Part shown: in pieces, positions 1 to 10,930 of the stretch
Numbering within the stretch: the stretch's first letter is position 1
How the letters are laid out: every line of letters starts with the position of its first letter
Assembly: GCA_029207755.1 (NCBI GenBank)
Contig: JARCOQ010000003.1
Location: forward strand, 930,001 to 994,000
Reading direction: 5' to 3'
DNA length: 64,000 bases
Source of the DNA: Chamaea fasciata
Taxonomy: Eukaryota > Chordata > Aves > Passeriformes > Sylviidae
Notes under the pieces: generated by a model
The model's database searches: none
The model's input: only the letters and a program-made list of their open reading frames with translations
Told to the model about the DNA's origin: nothing
Program-made: the position numbers and the translations under genes

Positions 1-461
1 TAGTTTTCTCTCTCTCTGTGTATGCACAGAGTAATGTGTAGAAGATGTGTAGTGACAGAATCAGCAGCATTTTTCCCCTAATTAGAATTCTTTAATGGTT
101 CATTTTTACAACTTTAGTGTCAATCCCAAAGGCAGGAATAAGTGCTCATAAATGCTGAGTGCTCACCATGATGGGTTTTGACAAGCTGCTGTAATCAGAA
201 CAGTGAAGGAGTATCTTGCCCCTTTGGAGGTCACTATAAGTAGTGCCCTTACGGTGATCTCCTTTTAAAAATAACAGTTAAAAAAAAAGTGTTCTCTCCA
301 GATCATCAACCCGTTAACTTCTGTCAATACTGATTGGTTATTTTATTTAAAAAGAGTGCTTAAAGGGAGCCAGAGTCTGGGTATACTCATGTTGCTTTTT
401 CCTGTGTTGGTGATTCCTAAGCAACTACTGAAATGTTAATTTTGGATTCTTTTTCTTTCAG
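1..461 (+). other. SRSF7: SRSF7 last intron (3' part)
   Basis: This is non-coding sequence ending in a pyrimidine-rich tract and AG at 460-461, directly before the last SRSF7 coding exon. The opening bases are a CT/TG-rich low-complexity run. Nothing else is recognisable. The intron's donor lies outside the window. Confidence 0.85.
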
Positions 462-516
462 CCGTTCACCATCAGGAAGCCCTCAACGAAGTGCAAGTCC
501 TGAAAGAATGGATTAA
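462..516 (+). CDS. SRSF7: SRSF7 last coding exon (C-terminal end of RS domain)
   Basis: This exon encodes the C-terminal tail of serine/arginine-rich splicing factor 7, a nuclear and shuttling factor. SRSF7 binds exonic enhancers through an N-terminal RRM and zinc knuckle and contacts other splicing factors through its RS domain. After the acceptor AG at 460-461 the exon supplies one base of a split codon, then RSPSGSPQRSASPERMD and TAA at 514-516. This is nearly identical to the known vertebrate SRSF7 end, with Gln where the human protein has Arg. The rest of the gene lies upstream of the window, so this is a partial gene and not a broken one. The neighbour GALM is transcribed towards it, as in other amniotes. 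Confidence 0.95.
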
Positions 517-775
517 AGTTATGAAGTTAATCTTTTAGGAAGAAAGTTATTTTGCTTACATTATTATAAGGGATTTTGTGGTGTCTTTGTAAATGTAAGA
601 ATGTAGATAGAAGAGTATATCAACTAAAATTTGGCATGATCTGGGTCTTCTGAGTTAGTCACACCAATAGACTAGCACAGGTCTCTTTTTATTGTATGAA
701 TTAACTTCCTGTGATATGAAAATGTGGGACTTTTTTATTGGCACATTGAAATAAAATGTGTATTTTTAACTAAAA
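517..775 (+). other. SRSF7: SRSF7 3' untranslated region
   Basis: AT-rich sequence runs from the stop codon to just past the AATAAA at 749-754. The end is estimated at 15-25 bases after that signal, and the true cleavage site is not visible. Confidence 0.75.
749..754 (+). terminator. SRSF7: SRSF7 polyadenylation signal AATAAA
   Basis: A canonical AATAAA hexamer lies 233 bases after the SRSF7 stop codon. T-rich and GT-containing sequence follows, consistent with a cleavage/polyadenylation site. Confidence 0.8.
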
Positions 776-3130
776 CTTCTCCGTAGTAACCCTGCTGCTT
801 CTGTCAACGTTTGGGTAATTTTAGCTGTGTGCCATGTGACGTGGATGAAAAATGTCTAAAATGGGACTCACTGATCCCAGCTGGTGTCTTCTCAAGGTAG
901 TCACTTTTCACATCTACTGTTCAATGGTCTGCTGAAAGCATCAGTTCCTGCTCTCCTTGAAATGGAATTTAAAATCCATCTCTGTCTGCAGATGGAGAAA
1001 AATTTGCATATGCCCTTTTCATTCCTTGATGTTTAGTGGGCATTCATTTTTCTGGCTGATCTGCTTATTCTGCAAAGCTCATTCTCTGGTGTTTGACTGT
1101 TGATTCCAAGATGCCCCAAAAATCTAAGGATAAACTTTCCTCCAAAACACATCTTTGAACATCTGCAGAAACCTCTAAAGGTATTAGAAATCATTAATAA
1201 CTTGACAATTGCTACTTTCAGTTGCTGCATTTTTTAGTTCCTTAGGCTATTGATATAAAGAAAACTTCTTAAAATATCTCAAGATGTGTTTTTCTTTTTT
1301 GAGGGAAGATCCTTAAAGATTCTCCGCTGCCCTCAGTTCTGACCTGTGTCACAGAAACTGGTCTGGTTGTAAAGCAGCCCATATATATCCTGGAGATGAT
1401 TTTGTTGAATGATGCCAGCTTCTTACAGCAGATACACATTATGTTAGAGGTGTGTCAAACTGTCCTCATTCTGTATGAAGGAATTGCATGATAAACCACT
1501 TCAACACAGATCACAGCCAAGGGACTGGCAGCAGTGTTGGACTGTGAACAAAAAACTGGCAGAGGGGAGAAAAACATCTTTTCTCTTTGATGGGATGGGC
1601 TGTCTAGCAGAAATAAAGGCCAGTGTCAGCAGCAAGTAAGCACTGGAATGGAAAGCCAGGCCTGTTTGGCCTTCCAATGAAATCTGTCATGGCAGTTTGC
1701 TCCCACTGTGTAAACCACAGCAGAACAGCTTAAATAAAGTGACAAGATGAACTTTGTTACACCTGGGGTAATGCATGGTTTTCAAGCAACAGATTTCCTG
1801 TTAATAATGCCTGCATGGAGCTTTTCCAGCGGATGAGTGAACAGTCCAGGTCCTGAAGGTCTGCAGCAGCATCCTCTGGCCTTTCTGCCTGGTCCTCGCT
1901 GGGGCTCACCATGGCCGCTGGTGCTCCAGGTGGATTCTGGCCACGGTGGGAGAGCAGGGCTGTCACAAATGTTACCCTGCAGTGATTCAGCCCAAATGCC
2001 TGAAGCCTGTGATAACGTGTTTGCAGTATTTTACTGGTTGTGCATTGTGTACCTGGTGAGAGGCACACGTTATGCCACTGCTCTGGATTTTCATCACCTT
2101 TTCTTTTCTGTATTCTCAAGGAGAACCTGCTCCACAATAAACCTGCAGACTGACACGACAGCTCTACTATTTCCTGTTTTTCAGTACCCAGAGACACTGG
2201 AAGGCTGAGCAGAAGAGTCCAGGGTTTCTCTAGGGGGCTGGGCTTCCTCTAAACCCATTTGTGAGAGCCTGAGCAGGGAGCAGGGCTGTGCTGGCGTGGA
2301 CAGCCACTCCCAAGGACAGCCAGCACTCGTAAGGTGCAGAGGGGGAGCAGTGACAAAGGTGGCATCAGGCTGAAGCGCCAGGCACCCTGTGCCAGGCACG
2401 ATGACTGTCCACCTGTTTCCCTTGGGAGTAGCTATCAGCTCCCTAATAGCATGGTATTGTCACCCCCTGGCTCGTGCCAGTGTTCCTGAAGCCTCAGAAA
2501 CATGGAACTTTTCATCAGGGCGTTCCCTGATACAGGGCTTTGGAGATTTCATGTGGAAACAGTGTTAGGATGATGGGTTTTCTCCTGCAGTTGTATATTC
2601 AAGACTCAATGGGTGTGCCCACTTCAGCAACCAAGGCAGAGCAGAGGAGTTTCACCAGAGGATCCAGGGCAGGCAGCAGGGATTATCCCAACACGCTCCT
2701 TAAGGCTACCCTTCATGCACACCACTTAGAGAGAGCACTTCGATGGAAATAGCAGATGTAACAAACAATCACAGCTGCATCAGACTTCCCACAAGTTCCG
2801 CGTGTATGTTACCAGATATTCCCCTGCTGCAGTTGGAGCTGTGACATGCCATGCCCCTGGCATTTTTACTCCAAAACAAAACCCAGTGCCCAGGGGGAGA
2901 GGCTGGACAGAGTGTGAGAGCTTTGCCCAGAGCAGACAGCAACAGAGGCGGTGACAGGAGTTAAAGCCAGCAGAAACCACAGGTGAAAACCACAGAGGAG
3001 GGAAAGGGCTCCCAGAAGGATGCATCACCCAGGGCAGTTGGAAGGCTCTGTTTGGCACCTGGCAGGATTTCTGGCTCAGCTGCTGGAGGCACTTACCCCT
3101 CTCAGCGGTGGGAGTGGGCAGCCCTTCTCC
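776..3130. other. Convergent intergenic region SRSF7-GALM, including the GALM 3'UTR
   Basis: This is the space between two genes that end towards each other. No exon with homology and splice signals was found. The GALM 3'UTR must occupy part of the right side, but no AATAAA on the minus strand (TTTATT on plus) was seen here. AGTAAA variants on the minus strand occur at 2865-2870 and near 2029. Several plus-strand AATAAA hexamers (near 1610, 1733 and 2137) have no gene upstream that would use them. Confidence 0.7.
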
Positions 3131-3208
3131 TCAGGCAGTGCTGAACACGAGCCACGTGGTGTGGTTGTATTCCTCCCCCGGGTGGAGCAGGACGTTGGGG
3201 AAGTGAGG
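3131..3208 (-). CDS. GALM: GALM exon 7 (stop codon)
   Basis: This exon encodes the last 25 residues ([19 protein letters not shown] then LVFSTA) and TGA at 3133-3131. It aligns with human FPPVLLRPGEEYDHTTWFKFSVA. The acceptor CCCCAG ends at 3209. Confidence 0.95.
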   Translation of the reverse strand, partial: PHFPNVLLHPGEEYNHTTWLVFSTA

Positions 3209-6200
3209 CTGGGGAGAGGCAGCAGCACGTCAGTGACTGTGAGCGCATTCCCTGGCACCAGAAATCACGGCTGCATGCCTTTGTTCTTCCCAAGGCACAT
3301 TCCCACAGCTCCCCCAGCCATTTCCAGCAGCAGTGTGTAACCACCCACCACTCTCCAGCGGGCTGAGTGGCTGAGTCCTGCCGCTGGATGAATCAGGCCA
3401 TGAGGAATGACTCAGATTTCAGAGGATGTGGCAAGCCCCCAGTGGAGTCATCTGCTCAAGACCCCACACCCCTGGGAAGCTGGGCTGCACAGGGCCAGTC
3501 CCTGCTGTGCTGACTGACCCCTGTCTAAAGGCACTGTGACCTGTGCCTGCCTCACTCCTGGTGCCTGCAGTGTCCCCTTGACAAGCACACATTTAGTGCC
3601 CCAGAGACACGGAGGGTGGCAGGGACAGCTCACCTTGTTAACAGCATCGGGCCAGTTCTGGGTTTCCAGGCACAAAGCCGAGTGCTTGGGGTACGTGGCA
3701 GCCCCTTTGCCCTTCAGGGAGCCATCCAGGTTGTTGCCGGTGTAGAACTGGATGCCGGGCTGGGTGGTGTGAACCTCCATGGTCCTGCCGGTGGGCGCGT
3801 GGAAAACCCTGCGGAGATGCCGTTGGAGGGTGCCGTGGGACCGGCGGAATGGGCACGCCCTGCCTCCAGGGCTGGGAGTCCCGCCAAGGCCCCAGCCTAC
3901 CTGGCCACAAGGCGCCGATCCTGCCCCTGACGCAGGCAGAAGTTGTGGTCGAAGCCATCCAGGTGAAACTTCTGCAAATGCTTGCCCAGCTCCACAGGCT
4001 GCCGGAGATCGAACCCGGTGCCCTGCACAGCAGCCACCTCCCCTAAGCACGGAGAACAGCAGGCTCAGCCACTCAGCCCCGTGCCAGCAAACCCGTGGGG
4101 TTTGGGCTGGGACACACAGCACAGCAGGCGGCCCCTGGGGACACTGCTGCCCTTAGCAGGGGCAAAGCACAGACAAGGAGCAAGAAAAGGCATGGAAGTT
4201 TGTACCCGTACAAGCCAGCATTTTCTCTCCTGCCCTTGTTAAAACTGCTGTGGGCATGCAGTGTCCTGTGATAAAGCAGCACAAACAAGCCCAGGACATA
4301 CTAAACACAGTGCAAAACAGTCACCCCAACCGAAAGGTGAGGGGTTTTGCACGGAGGGCAGAATGAACACCTTGGAAAAAAATGAAACCGTTCCAATGAC
4401 ATAAAACTTACATAAAACACAGCAGGCATTGCACACAAGGGGTCTGTCTTTAACAATTGCACAAACCTTCACCCCAGGACTACGGCTACCCACACAAGAA
4501 GGAAGTGCAGGGGTAGCAAGGTGGCCACAGCTAAGATGTGAAACAGCTCCCTGGTGAAAGCAGCAGGGAGAAGCAGAGCACTGGGTTGGGTAGGGCCTTA
4601 AGCTCTTCCCCTATTTGTGCACAAGCATGGCACACCAAGCTGAGCAGAAGCCACCTGGAGCAGAGAATCCACTCCTCCAGGTGCCACAGGGAGCTTTTCT
4701 CCTGGACGGACCCACAGAACAGCCTCACATCCCATGTGCCTCTGGCCCCATTTCCTGCTGCTCCTGCCTGCTCCCTGGGGCTGGTGATGGAGCCGGTTAC
4801 CAGCCCGTGGCTCTGCCCACCCTGCTCAGGTGCAGTGGGACTGAAGCCAAAGGTGAGGGCCCCGCTGTGCTTGGGCCCCCCTGGCTGCTGCTGTGCCCCC
4901 TGGCAGGCAGTGCTGCTGCCCACACCCACCACCACTGCTCAGAAAGATCCCTTCCACCTGCTGCCACACCCACCAGTAGGGATCTTGGTGTCGTCCACAG
5001 GCAGGTAGGAGTCTGCTTCGATGGAGATCTCGTGGTCATAGACATCACGGGAGCCCTGCAGGAGGAGGGGAAACGCTGGGATTCTGTTGCAGCCACTGTT
5101 CAAGCAGCCCTAAGCACAGCTGTGATGTGTCAGTCCACAGTGGTGCCCCACAGGTAGTGCCCGGAGCACCTCCCGGCCCTCATTCCACCTTGACCTTGGG
5201 CACAGCACAAACTGGCACAGGCAAAAACCTTCAGGGGCCCTCGGAGCTGTAAATCCCACAGGAATGAGCCCATCAGTCTGTACTTGTACCCCACAGAGCA
5301 CTACCACCCTGCAGGCTGACTAGCCAAAACGCGCTGGGTACTGAGCACACAGCAGCAGGGAGAAGGGGAAGGAAGCAAGCAACGGGAAGTGCAACCCATC
5401 CTCCTGTCTCATCTGCATTGCTGCGGGGCTGTGCTCCTCCTCCTCCTCTCCCACAGCCTCAAGAATGCTGGCAGGGAACCTGCTGGGCTGGAAGAGGAGC
5501 AGGCTCAAAGCTGAGCCTTCAGGTCACTATCTAATCTGAGCAGCAATTTTGTGCCCAAAGGTCTCCTGTTGCTCTGGAACACGCCGGGGTTGCACACTGC
5601 ACGTGTTGGTATTTCTGCACCTCTGGGAGCAGCAGCAGAGGGAACACCAACAACTGCACAGCCATCCTCAGGGCAGCAGCCTGGGCACAGCTCTGCTCAG
5701 AGGGGCTGCCTTGTCTCTCACAAACACTTTTAAGGGCCTTTGTCTCACATCCAAATGTGACTGCTCTGCCCAGCAACACTTTATTTCTCAGATCCTTTTC
5801 CTCCGAGCCCAGTTACAAACTGTGAGATTACAATACAGCTGCAATTCACTGTCCATGTGGTTGACAAAACCCTGTACGGCTGTGTGGGAGCCCTCTGCAT
5901 CCTGCTGCTGCAACCTTGCTAGTCTGCAATCCTGCTATCTCACATCCCCTTTCCATGATGTTTCTTCTGCCCATTTTGACCTGGGTATTTTGGTGCTGCC
6001 ACTCCAGGCCCTGATCTCAACTGCACCACCCTCTCAGAAATGCCAGGCCACCACTAGGGCATGCCAGCCCTGCACCTTCTCCATAATCTTCCCAAGGCAT
6101 AGGAGAGACCAAACCGCCCAGTTACACACAAAAGGAGTCAACATTCTCAGCCGGATGTCTCCGTCCAAGAAGCAGTGAGATGTGTCCTCAGCTGAGGTCC

Positions 6201-9200
6201 ACGTGATTCAGTCCTGTTCCTGCATGCAGCCCATGATGCACAGAGACAACCCTCACTGCTGTGTCCCCAGAAGGACGCTGTGTCCCCAGAGCAGCACGTT
6301 GGTCCCAATGTCCATCCCATGGGTTCCCAGGCCTTGTTCCCCTGCACGGTGCCGAGTCCACCTCCCCACACTTTACCTGCCCTGCCAGGTTGAAGTAGGC
6401 GTGGTTTGTCAGGCTGATGGGGGTTGTCTTGCTGGTCTGGGCCTGGTAGTTGATGGCCAGCTCCCTGCCACTGAGGGTGTAGGTGACCCAGACCTTCAGG
6501 TCCCCGGGGTAGCCTTCCTCGCCATCGGGGCTGAGCCGGAAGAAGCGAACGCCGTTCGGGAGCACCTGGGGGCTCCAGAGAACCTGCAGGGAGCGGGGGG
6601 TGAGTGGGACAGGAATGGGAACACGGTGCCTCTTGGAGCCCTGGGCACTGGGAATTCCAGGCTTTCTGTGCTCACAGGCACTGACCCCCCAGCAAACACT
6701 GCATTGGGCCTGAGCCTGTGGAAAAGGCTCCCAAAACTGAGTGACAGCACTGGGATTGTTGGTGTGGGGTTTGGATAGAAGGGTGTGATAGCACAGGGTG
6801 CAAAACTTAAGAGTTTAAGGGTTTAGAATATAGTAATACATATAAAGCAAGATGGAGGACAGAAAAATCCACATTGCGGGTCACAGGTGGTTGGTTCTTG
6901 GGTTAAAAGTACAAATAATTTAGGTGACATTTCTTATTGGACAGTTTGTGCTTAAAAGGCCTTGCAGAGAGGTAGAGACAGAGCCATTTTCCACTTTGTT
7001 AGCTAGAACTCACAGCTTGTGAGACTGTACTATGGATAAGAAATAATAAACGTCTGAGCCTGAACACAAAACGTCTCTCAAGCATTTAATCCCGACTGAC
7101 AGAGAAGAAGATAAACCCACAGGTGCCCTTCCCTCCTGCCCCAGGCTGGGCTGAAAACAGGGACAGAAGGGATGCTGCACTGAAACAATGGCTTTTCCAA
7201 TCACCTCTCTGAAGGAAACACAAGCAGCAGCCTGCTCTTGGCCAGCCAGGACCACCAGCAGAGAACAAGCTTTCCACTGAGCAGCCAAACAAACGAGGTA
7301 ATTTGGCAACGAGGCAACTTTGACCTTCCAGCCTATGTTATGCTGTGCCTCAGAGTCCACATCTTTGATTTTTGCCCTCAAGCTGGACTTAACCCCCTTT
7401 CCATGGACCAACACCACTTCAACAAGCTGCCAGGCAGGCACTGGCTCCTAGGACAGTGTAAGAACACACCAGGAGGTCCTGCCCAGGGGCTGGGGTTGGG
7501 TTAAATGGTACCAGATGTGCTGTCAGACACATCCAGAGAGCTGGAGCTGGGACCTCTCGGGTTCTTCTCCCTTCCAGAGACCAGCAGCAGTGCTCTGCTT
7601 GGAGCCAAACATGCTGGCAAGGGAAGCAAGCCTGCAGGCTGTACACAGCTGCCCAGGCAGCCTGCTTGGCCCTGCCATGGGCCTCATGCTGAGAGGATGG
7701 ATGTGCAACAAGAGGCTCTCTGGAGCTTCCCATTTCCCTAAGGAACAGTTACTGTCTAATCAGAGTGGACAGATAGAGGAACAGAGGTCAGATAACACTG
7801 TTGAGTTACTCTGCACAGGGATCACCACCATGGGGCATGGTCAAAAGCCTTTTCACCAAACCCAGAAGCTGAGGGCACCAAACACACCTGGCTGCAGAGC
7901 AGCCCTCCTGCACCGCCTGCACAGCCTGCAGCTCCCACGGCTGCAAGGATGCTGCGGTTAAAATACGAGTTTCTTTTTGAGGTCTTTGCAGAAAAAGCAG
8001 CTAAAGTCCAGGAAACATACAGATATCACAATTTTTTTTCTAAGATAAGAGAGTTATTTTCTGAAGTCCCCCAGCAGTGGGGTCACATAGTGCTGCCCTG
8101 TAAGTGCAGCACATCAGACCACACGCTGACCACAGCACTGATGTCTGCAGGACCACGAAAAGCTCAGAAGATGACCAAGATAATCGCAGCCAAATGCCAG
8201 TGTGTTTTTTGTTAGGGCTGACCAGTTAGGGCTCACTGTCTCTGACCAGTGAGGGTTTCCTGGCTGGAGGGGGCCTTGGGCAGATGTCCAAGTGTGCCCT
8301 GTGGGCCACAGGACACGAAGCTGTGGCTGGGAGATGTCACAGCCTTGTCCCCAGCAAGCTGGTGAGCCTTCAGCAAGCAAAGTGAAGAAGAAGAAGAAGA
8401 AGAGACCACATCCCCTGCCTGCAGAAGACAGCCTGAAAGTGCTGTCACAAAGAAATGCATGTTTTCAGCTCCAGATCACAGGTGTCAAGGTGTATAAAAA
8501 AGCTTTGAACAACCAGTCCTCTTTGGGGGCCCAACAGCCAAGCCAACCCCAGTACTCCTTTTTTTCTAAGGCTGATGAGGAGCATTCCATCCCAACCTGA
8601 TGCCAGTTCACAATGTGATTTTTTTTTTCAGGCACCCTGGCATTTTTCCCATCAGCCTGGATTCCTTCCACAAGAAAACCCCAGTAACCCCAGGAAAGCA
8701 GCTGCACCAGCACATTCACGTGTTCTTTGGGGGAAATGGGGGATCAGCTACTTGCTGGTTACAAATGCACTTGATCCAACAAGGCCCAAGGTTTCAGGAA
8801 AGCAGAGACCTCTGAGGCTGCCCTGCAATCCAGACAGGCTTTCAAGAGAAGAGGTCCTCCACTGCCCTTACCATCTGTACCACAAGTACCTGACCTGAGC
8901 AGCAGCTCTTGGGAGGAGAGAGGAAAAGTGGAGTGCCCTGGGGCCAGGGAAAGGTTGCTTCATCTCAGGAGGTCCTGGGGGAGGGCTGGGAAGGAGACAG
9001 TGATCCTGGCCCTGGGGCATTTTGCAGGCCTGATCTAATCCCCCAGTGCAGTGAGTCGGGGTGAGGGCCTGGGGGAGGCTGTCACAGGATGAAAGCAGCA
9101 CCGAAGGGGGCAATGCAGTGACTGGACCTGCAGCACCACCCTGCCCTCCCCTGACTTGGGAGTGATGTCACATGGAAGCAACAAAGATAAGTTTCTGCAA

Positions 9201-10566
9201 ACTCATGTCCTTCTGACCCTGGGAGGAGCTGTGGGCAGGTAACAGCAGTGAAGCTGCAGGTGGAAATGAGTCTGCATGGAAAGACCGCTGTTCCCCTGAA
9301 AACCTCCTTTGGGCTGGCACAACTCCATGACACACTGCAGGGTGGTGCAGCTGGTGCCTGGGGAGCCTCCACTGCTCCTGAGGCTGGCTCCTCACTGCTG
9401 TGTCCCAAGCCAGGCTCTGTACAAGCAGCTCCTTGCCCAGGACAACCTGTCAGAACGGGGCTCCTGAGGCTCAGGGCTGCACTCACACGGAGCCACACAG
9501 CAAACCCTCTGCTCAGCATCCCAGGATGACATAAGTGAGCCCTGCAAACTCAGGCAAAGAAAAGCCACCCCAGCAGCTCTCAGGAACTGTCTCACTTCCC
9601 CGTTTCTGCACTCACAGCACTTTCTGAGCTGATTCAACTCAGTAACCACCAGAAAATGCTACAGGGTTCAGGGCAGTAGACATCACACCCTCTTGCCACA
9701 ACCCCACAGACCATGTGCTGGCAGGACACTGGGATTTTCACCTTGTCAAATCCCTTGGCTCCTCCGTGCAGGCTGTTGGGGCCGTTGTTGATGAACAGCT
9801 GATACTCCTTCCCATCCAGGCTGAACCTCCCGCGGGCAATCCTGTTGGCAACACGGCCCACCACAGCACCAAAGAACGGGTGCTTCCCCCTGTAACCTGG
9901 CCCGGGAAACAGCACACGGTTAAACACGACCATTGCAACACGACGGGCGGCCTCCAGGAGTGCTCATGGCCTCAGCGGTGCCTCTCTCTGCTTCCCGCCA
10001 GGACGAAAGAGGTGACTGCAGCCGCAGCTCATTAGTGGTGCACATCTTCAATTAACACAGCCTGATGGGATCTTGTATTCTTTGCAGATTTGAAGAAAAG
10101 GCCTCTGTCACTGCCAGTCAAGGGATGACTCAGAGCTGCCCCAACAGAGTGGCACACTGCCACCAGTGTCCCTGTCCCACATCCACCACAGAGCCCAGGG
10201 GATGCAGCAGGAACTGTATCTCCTCCCCCATGATTTGGGGCCTTACAAGCAAGTCACACACTGTGGCAATAAACCACTAAGTGCTGCTTAAATTGCCCGA
10301 CTGTGTTTGGGTTTGTTTTTTTTTTTTTTAATTTGATTTTTTTTTTCCAAAGAAACGTATTAAGACCCACCTTCTAAAGTGTCAAATCCTAGGACGACAT
10401 CTGCAAACTGCCCATCCCTGTCTTTTGTCTCCAGAGTGGCGATGATGCACCCAAAAGACAGGATCTCCACTCTCACGCTGTCCGACTGCAGGACGAACTT
10501 CTCCACCTCTCCGCCTCCCTCCTCCGGGGGCATCCGCCCGAACGCCTCCCTGCTCACCGTTGTCAT
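3131..10566 (-). CDS. GALM: GALM, galactose mutarotase (aldose 1-epimerase), complete gene of seven coding exons
   Basis: The enzyme interconverts alpha- and beta-D-galactose (and glucose) in the cytosol and feeds beta-galactose into the Leloir pathway as alpha-galactose. Joining 10566-10371, 9896-9742, 6583-6377, 5055-4974, 4042-3901, 3808-3634 and 3208-3131 gives 1035 bases: 344 residues plus TGA, against 342 in human GALM. Every junction is GT-AG and frame is kept throughout. Family landmarks are NSLHGG with His109, [11 protein letters not shown] with His178 (general acid), DGFDHNF with Asp245 (substrate binding) and [11 protein letters not shown] with Glu309 (general base). These sit two residues after human His107, His176, Asp243 and Glu307. 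No key residue is missing, so a functional enzyme is inferred. Expression starts from a CpG island at the right-hand end. The gene is divergent from HNRNPLL and convergent with SRSF7. Confidence 0.96.
3209..3633 (-). other. GALM: GALM intron 6
   Basis: This is a 425-base GT-AG intron. No repeat or RNA gene was recognised. One TGACTCA (AP-1-like) sequence lies near 3409, which may be chance. Confidence 0.85.
3634..3808 (-). CDS. GALM: GALM exon 6 (catalytic Glu309)
   Basis: This exon completes Arg261 and runs to Lys319. It contains [28 protein letters not shown] and the catalytic base Glu309. The acceptor CCGCAG ends at 3809 and the donor GTGAGC starts at 3633. Confidence 0.96.
3901..4042 (-). 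CDS. GALM: GALM exon 5 (Asp245)
   Basis: This exon completes Gly214 and runs to two bases of Arg261. It contains the [16 protein letters not shown] and DGFDHNFCL motifs, the latter with substrate-binding Asp245. The acceptor is CTTAG at 4043 and the donor is GTAGGC at 3900. The intron that follows is only 92 bases (3809-3900). Confidence 0.95.
4043..4973 (-). other. GALM: GALM intron 4
   Basis: This is a 931-base GT-AG intron of unique-looking sequence. Nothing else can be supported. Confidence 0.85.
4974..5055 (-). CDS. GALM: GALM exon 4
   Basis: This exon encodes residues 187-213 plus the first base of Gly214 ([15 protein letters not shown], then [11 protein letters not shown]). It aligns with human DHEVTIEADTYLPVDETLIPTG. 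The acceptor CTGCAG ends at 5056 and the donor GTGGGT starts at 4973. Confidence 0.94.
5056..6376 (-). other. GALM: GALM intron 3
   Basis: This is a 1321-base GT-AG intron of unique-looking sequence. The open frames here lack splice-site or family support. Confidence 0.85.
6377..6583 (-). CDS. GALM: GALM exon 3 (catalytic His178)
   Basis: This exon encodes 69 whole codons, residues 118-186, from [14 protein letters not shown] to YFNLAGQ. The acceptor CTGCAG ends at 6584 and the donor GTAAAG starts at 6376. It contains [10 protein letters not shown] and [11 protein letters not shown], where His178 is the proposed general acid in ring opening. Confidence 0.96.
6784..7101 (+). mobile_element. 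Probable solo LTR of an avian endogenous retrovirus
   Basis: This compositionally distinct AT-rich block starts with TG and ends with CA. It carries, in LTR order, a TATA-like TTAAAAGG (6952-6959) and an AATAAA (7045-7050). The texture resembles LTRs common in songbird genomes. No retroviral coding sequence adjoins it, so it would be a solo LTR. The boundaries are estimated because no clear target-site duplication was found. It lies antisense to GALM within intron 2. The family cannot be named without a repeat library. Confidence 0.55.
8384..8403 (+). repeat. (GAA)n short microsatellite
   Basis: About six GAA/AAG units lie in GALM intron 2. No function is evident. Confidence 0.8.
9742..9896 (-). 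CDS. GALM: GALM exon 2
   Basis: This exon encodes Gly66 (split) to Lys117. The acceptor CCAG ends at 9897 and the donor GTGAAA starts at 9741. It contains [14 protein letters not shown], the sugar-binding Asn-Arg segment, and NSLHGG with active-site His109. Both motifs are hallmarks of the mutarotase family. Confidence 0.96.
9897..10370 (-). other. GALM: GALM intron 1
   Basis: This is a 474-base GT-AG intron. A T-rich low-complexity run (10301-10350 on plus, so A-rich in the transcript) sits about 20 bases after the exon 1 donor. Confidence 0.85.
10371..10566 (-). CDS. GALM: GALM exon 1 (start codon)
   Basis: This exon encodes residues 1-65 plus the first base of Gly66. The ATG at 10566-10564 opens [10 protein letters not shown], which aligns with human MASVTRAVFG. 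It is the only in-frame Met that fits the family length. The donor GTGGGT follows at 10370. The exon carries the first beta strands ([25 protein letters not shown]). Confidence 0.95.
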
Positions 10567-10930
10567 CGCTCCCTAAATCCCGGCCCCTCCGGCGGCAGCC
10601 GCAGCCCTGCCCGGCGCTCAGGAGGAAGAAGCAATGGCGACGGGAGCGGAGCACTCCCGGCTCCAAAGGGCAGCCAGGACAACCCTCGGCCGCCTCCCGT
10701 GCGGGGCGGAGCCGCGCCGTGCCCGCCGGAGCGGAGCGCCGGGCATCCCGGGGCTGGCTCCGACGGGCAGCGCCCGCCGGGAGGTGCCGGGGGCAGAGGG
10801 AAGGATTCCCGGGCAGAGGGAAGGATGCCGAGGGGAGGGAGCGGCGCTGCCGGGCCCGAAGCATCGCCGCCAGCAGCTCCTCTCCCCCACTGCCATCACA
10901 CCGACACGAATTTCACGGCCCGTGCAAAGC
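10490..10930 (-). promoter_or_regulatory. GALM: GALM CpG-island promoter and 5'UTR
   Basis: A GC- and CpG-dense block spans the GALM start codon and about 350 bases upstream of it, in sharp contrast with AT-richer flanks. It should contain the GALM transcription start and 5'UTR. No TATA box was seen, as is usual for such promoters. The exact start site is not determinable here. Confidence 0.75.

Larger units (their letters stand above)
6584..9741 (-). other. GALM: GALM intron 2
   Basis: This is the longest GALM intron at 3158 bases. It holds a probable solo LTR at 6784-7101 and a short (GAA)n run at 8384-8403. No nested gene was recognised. Confidence 0.85.
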
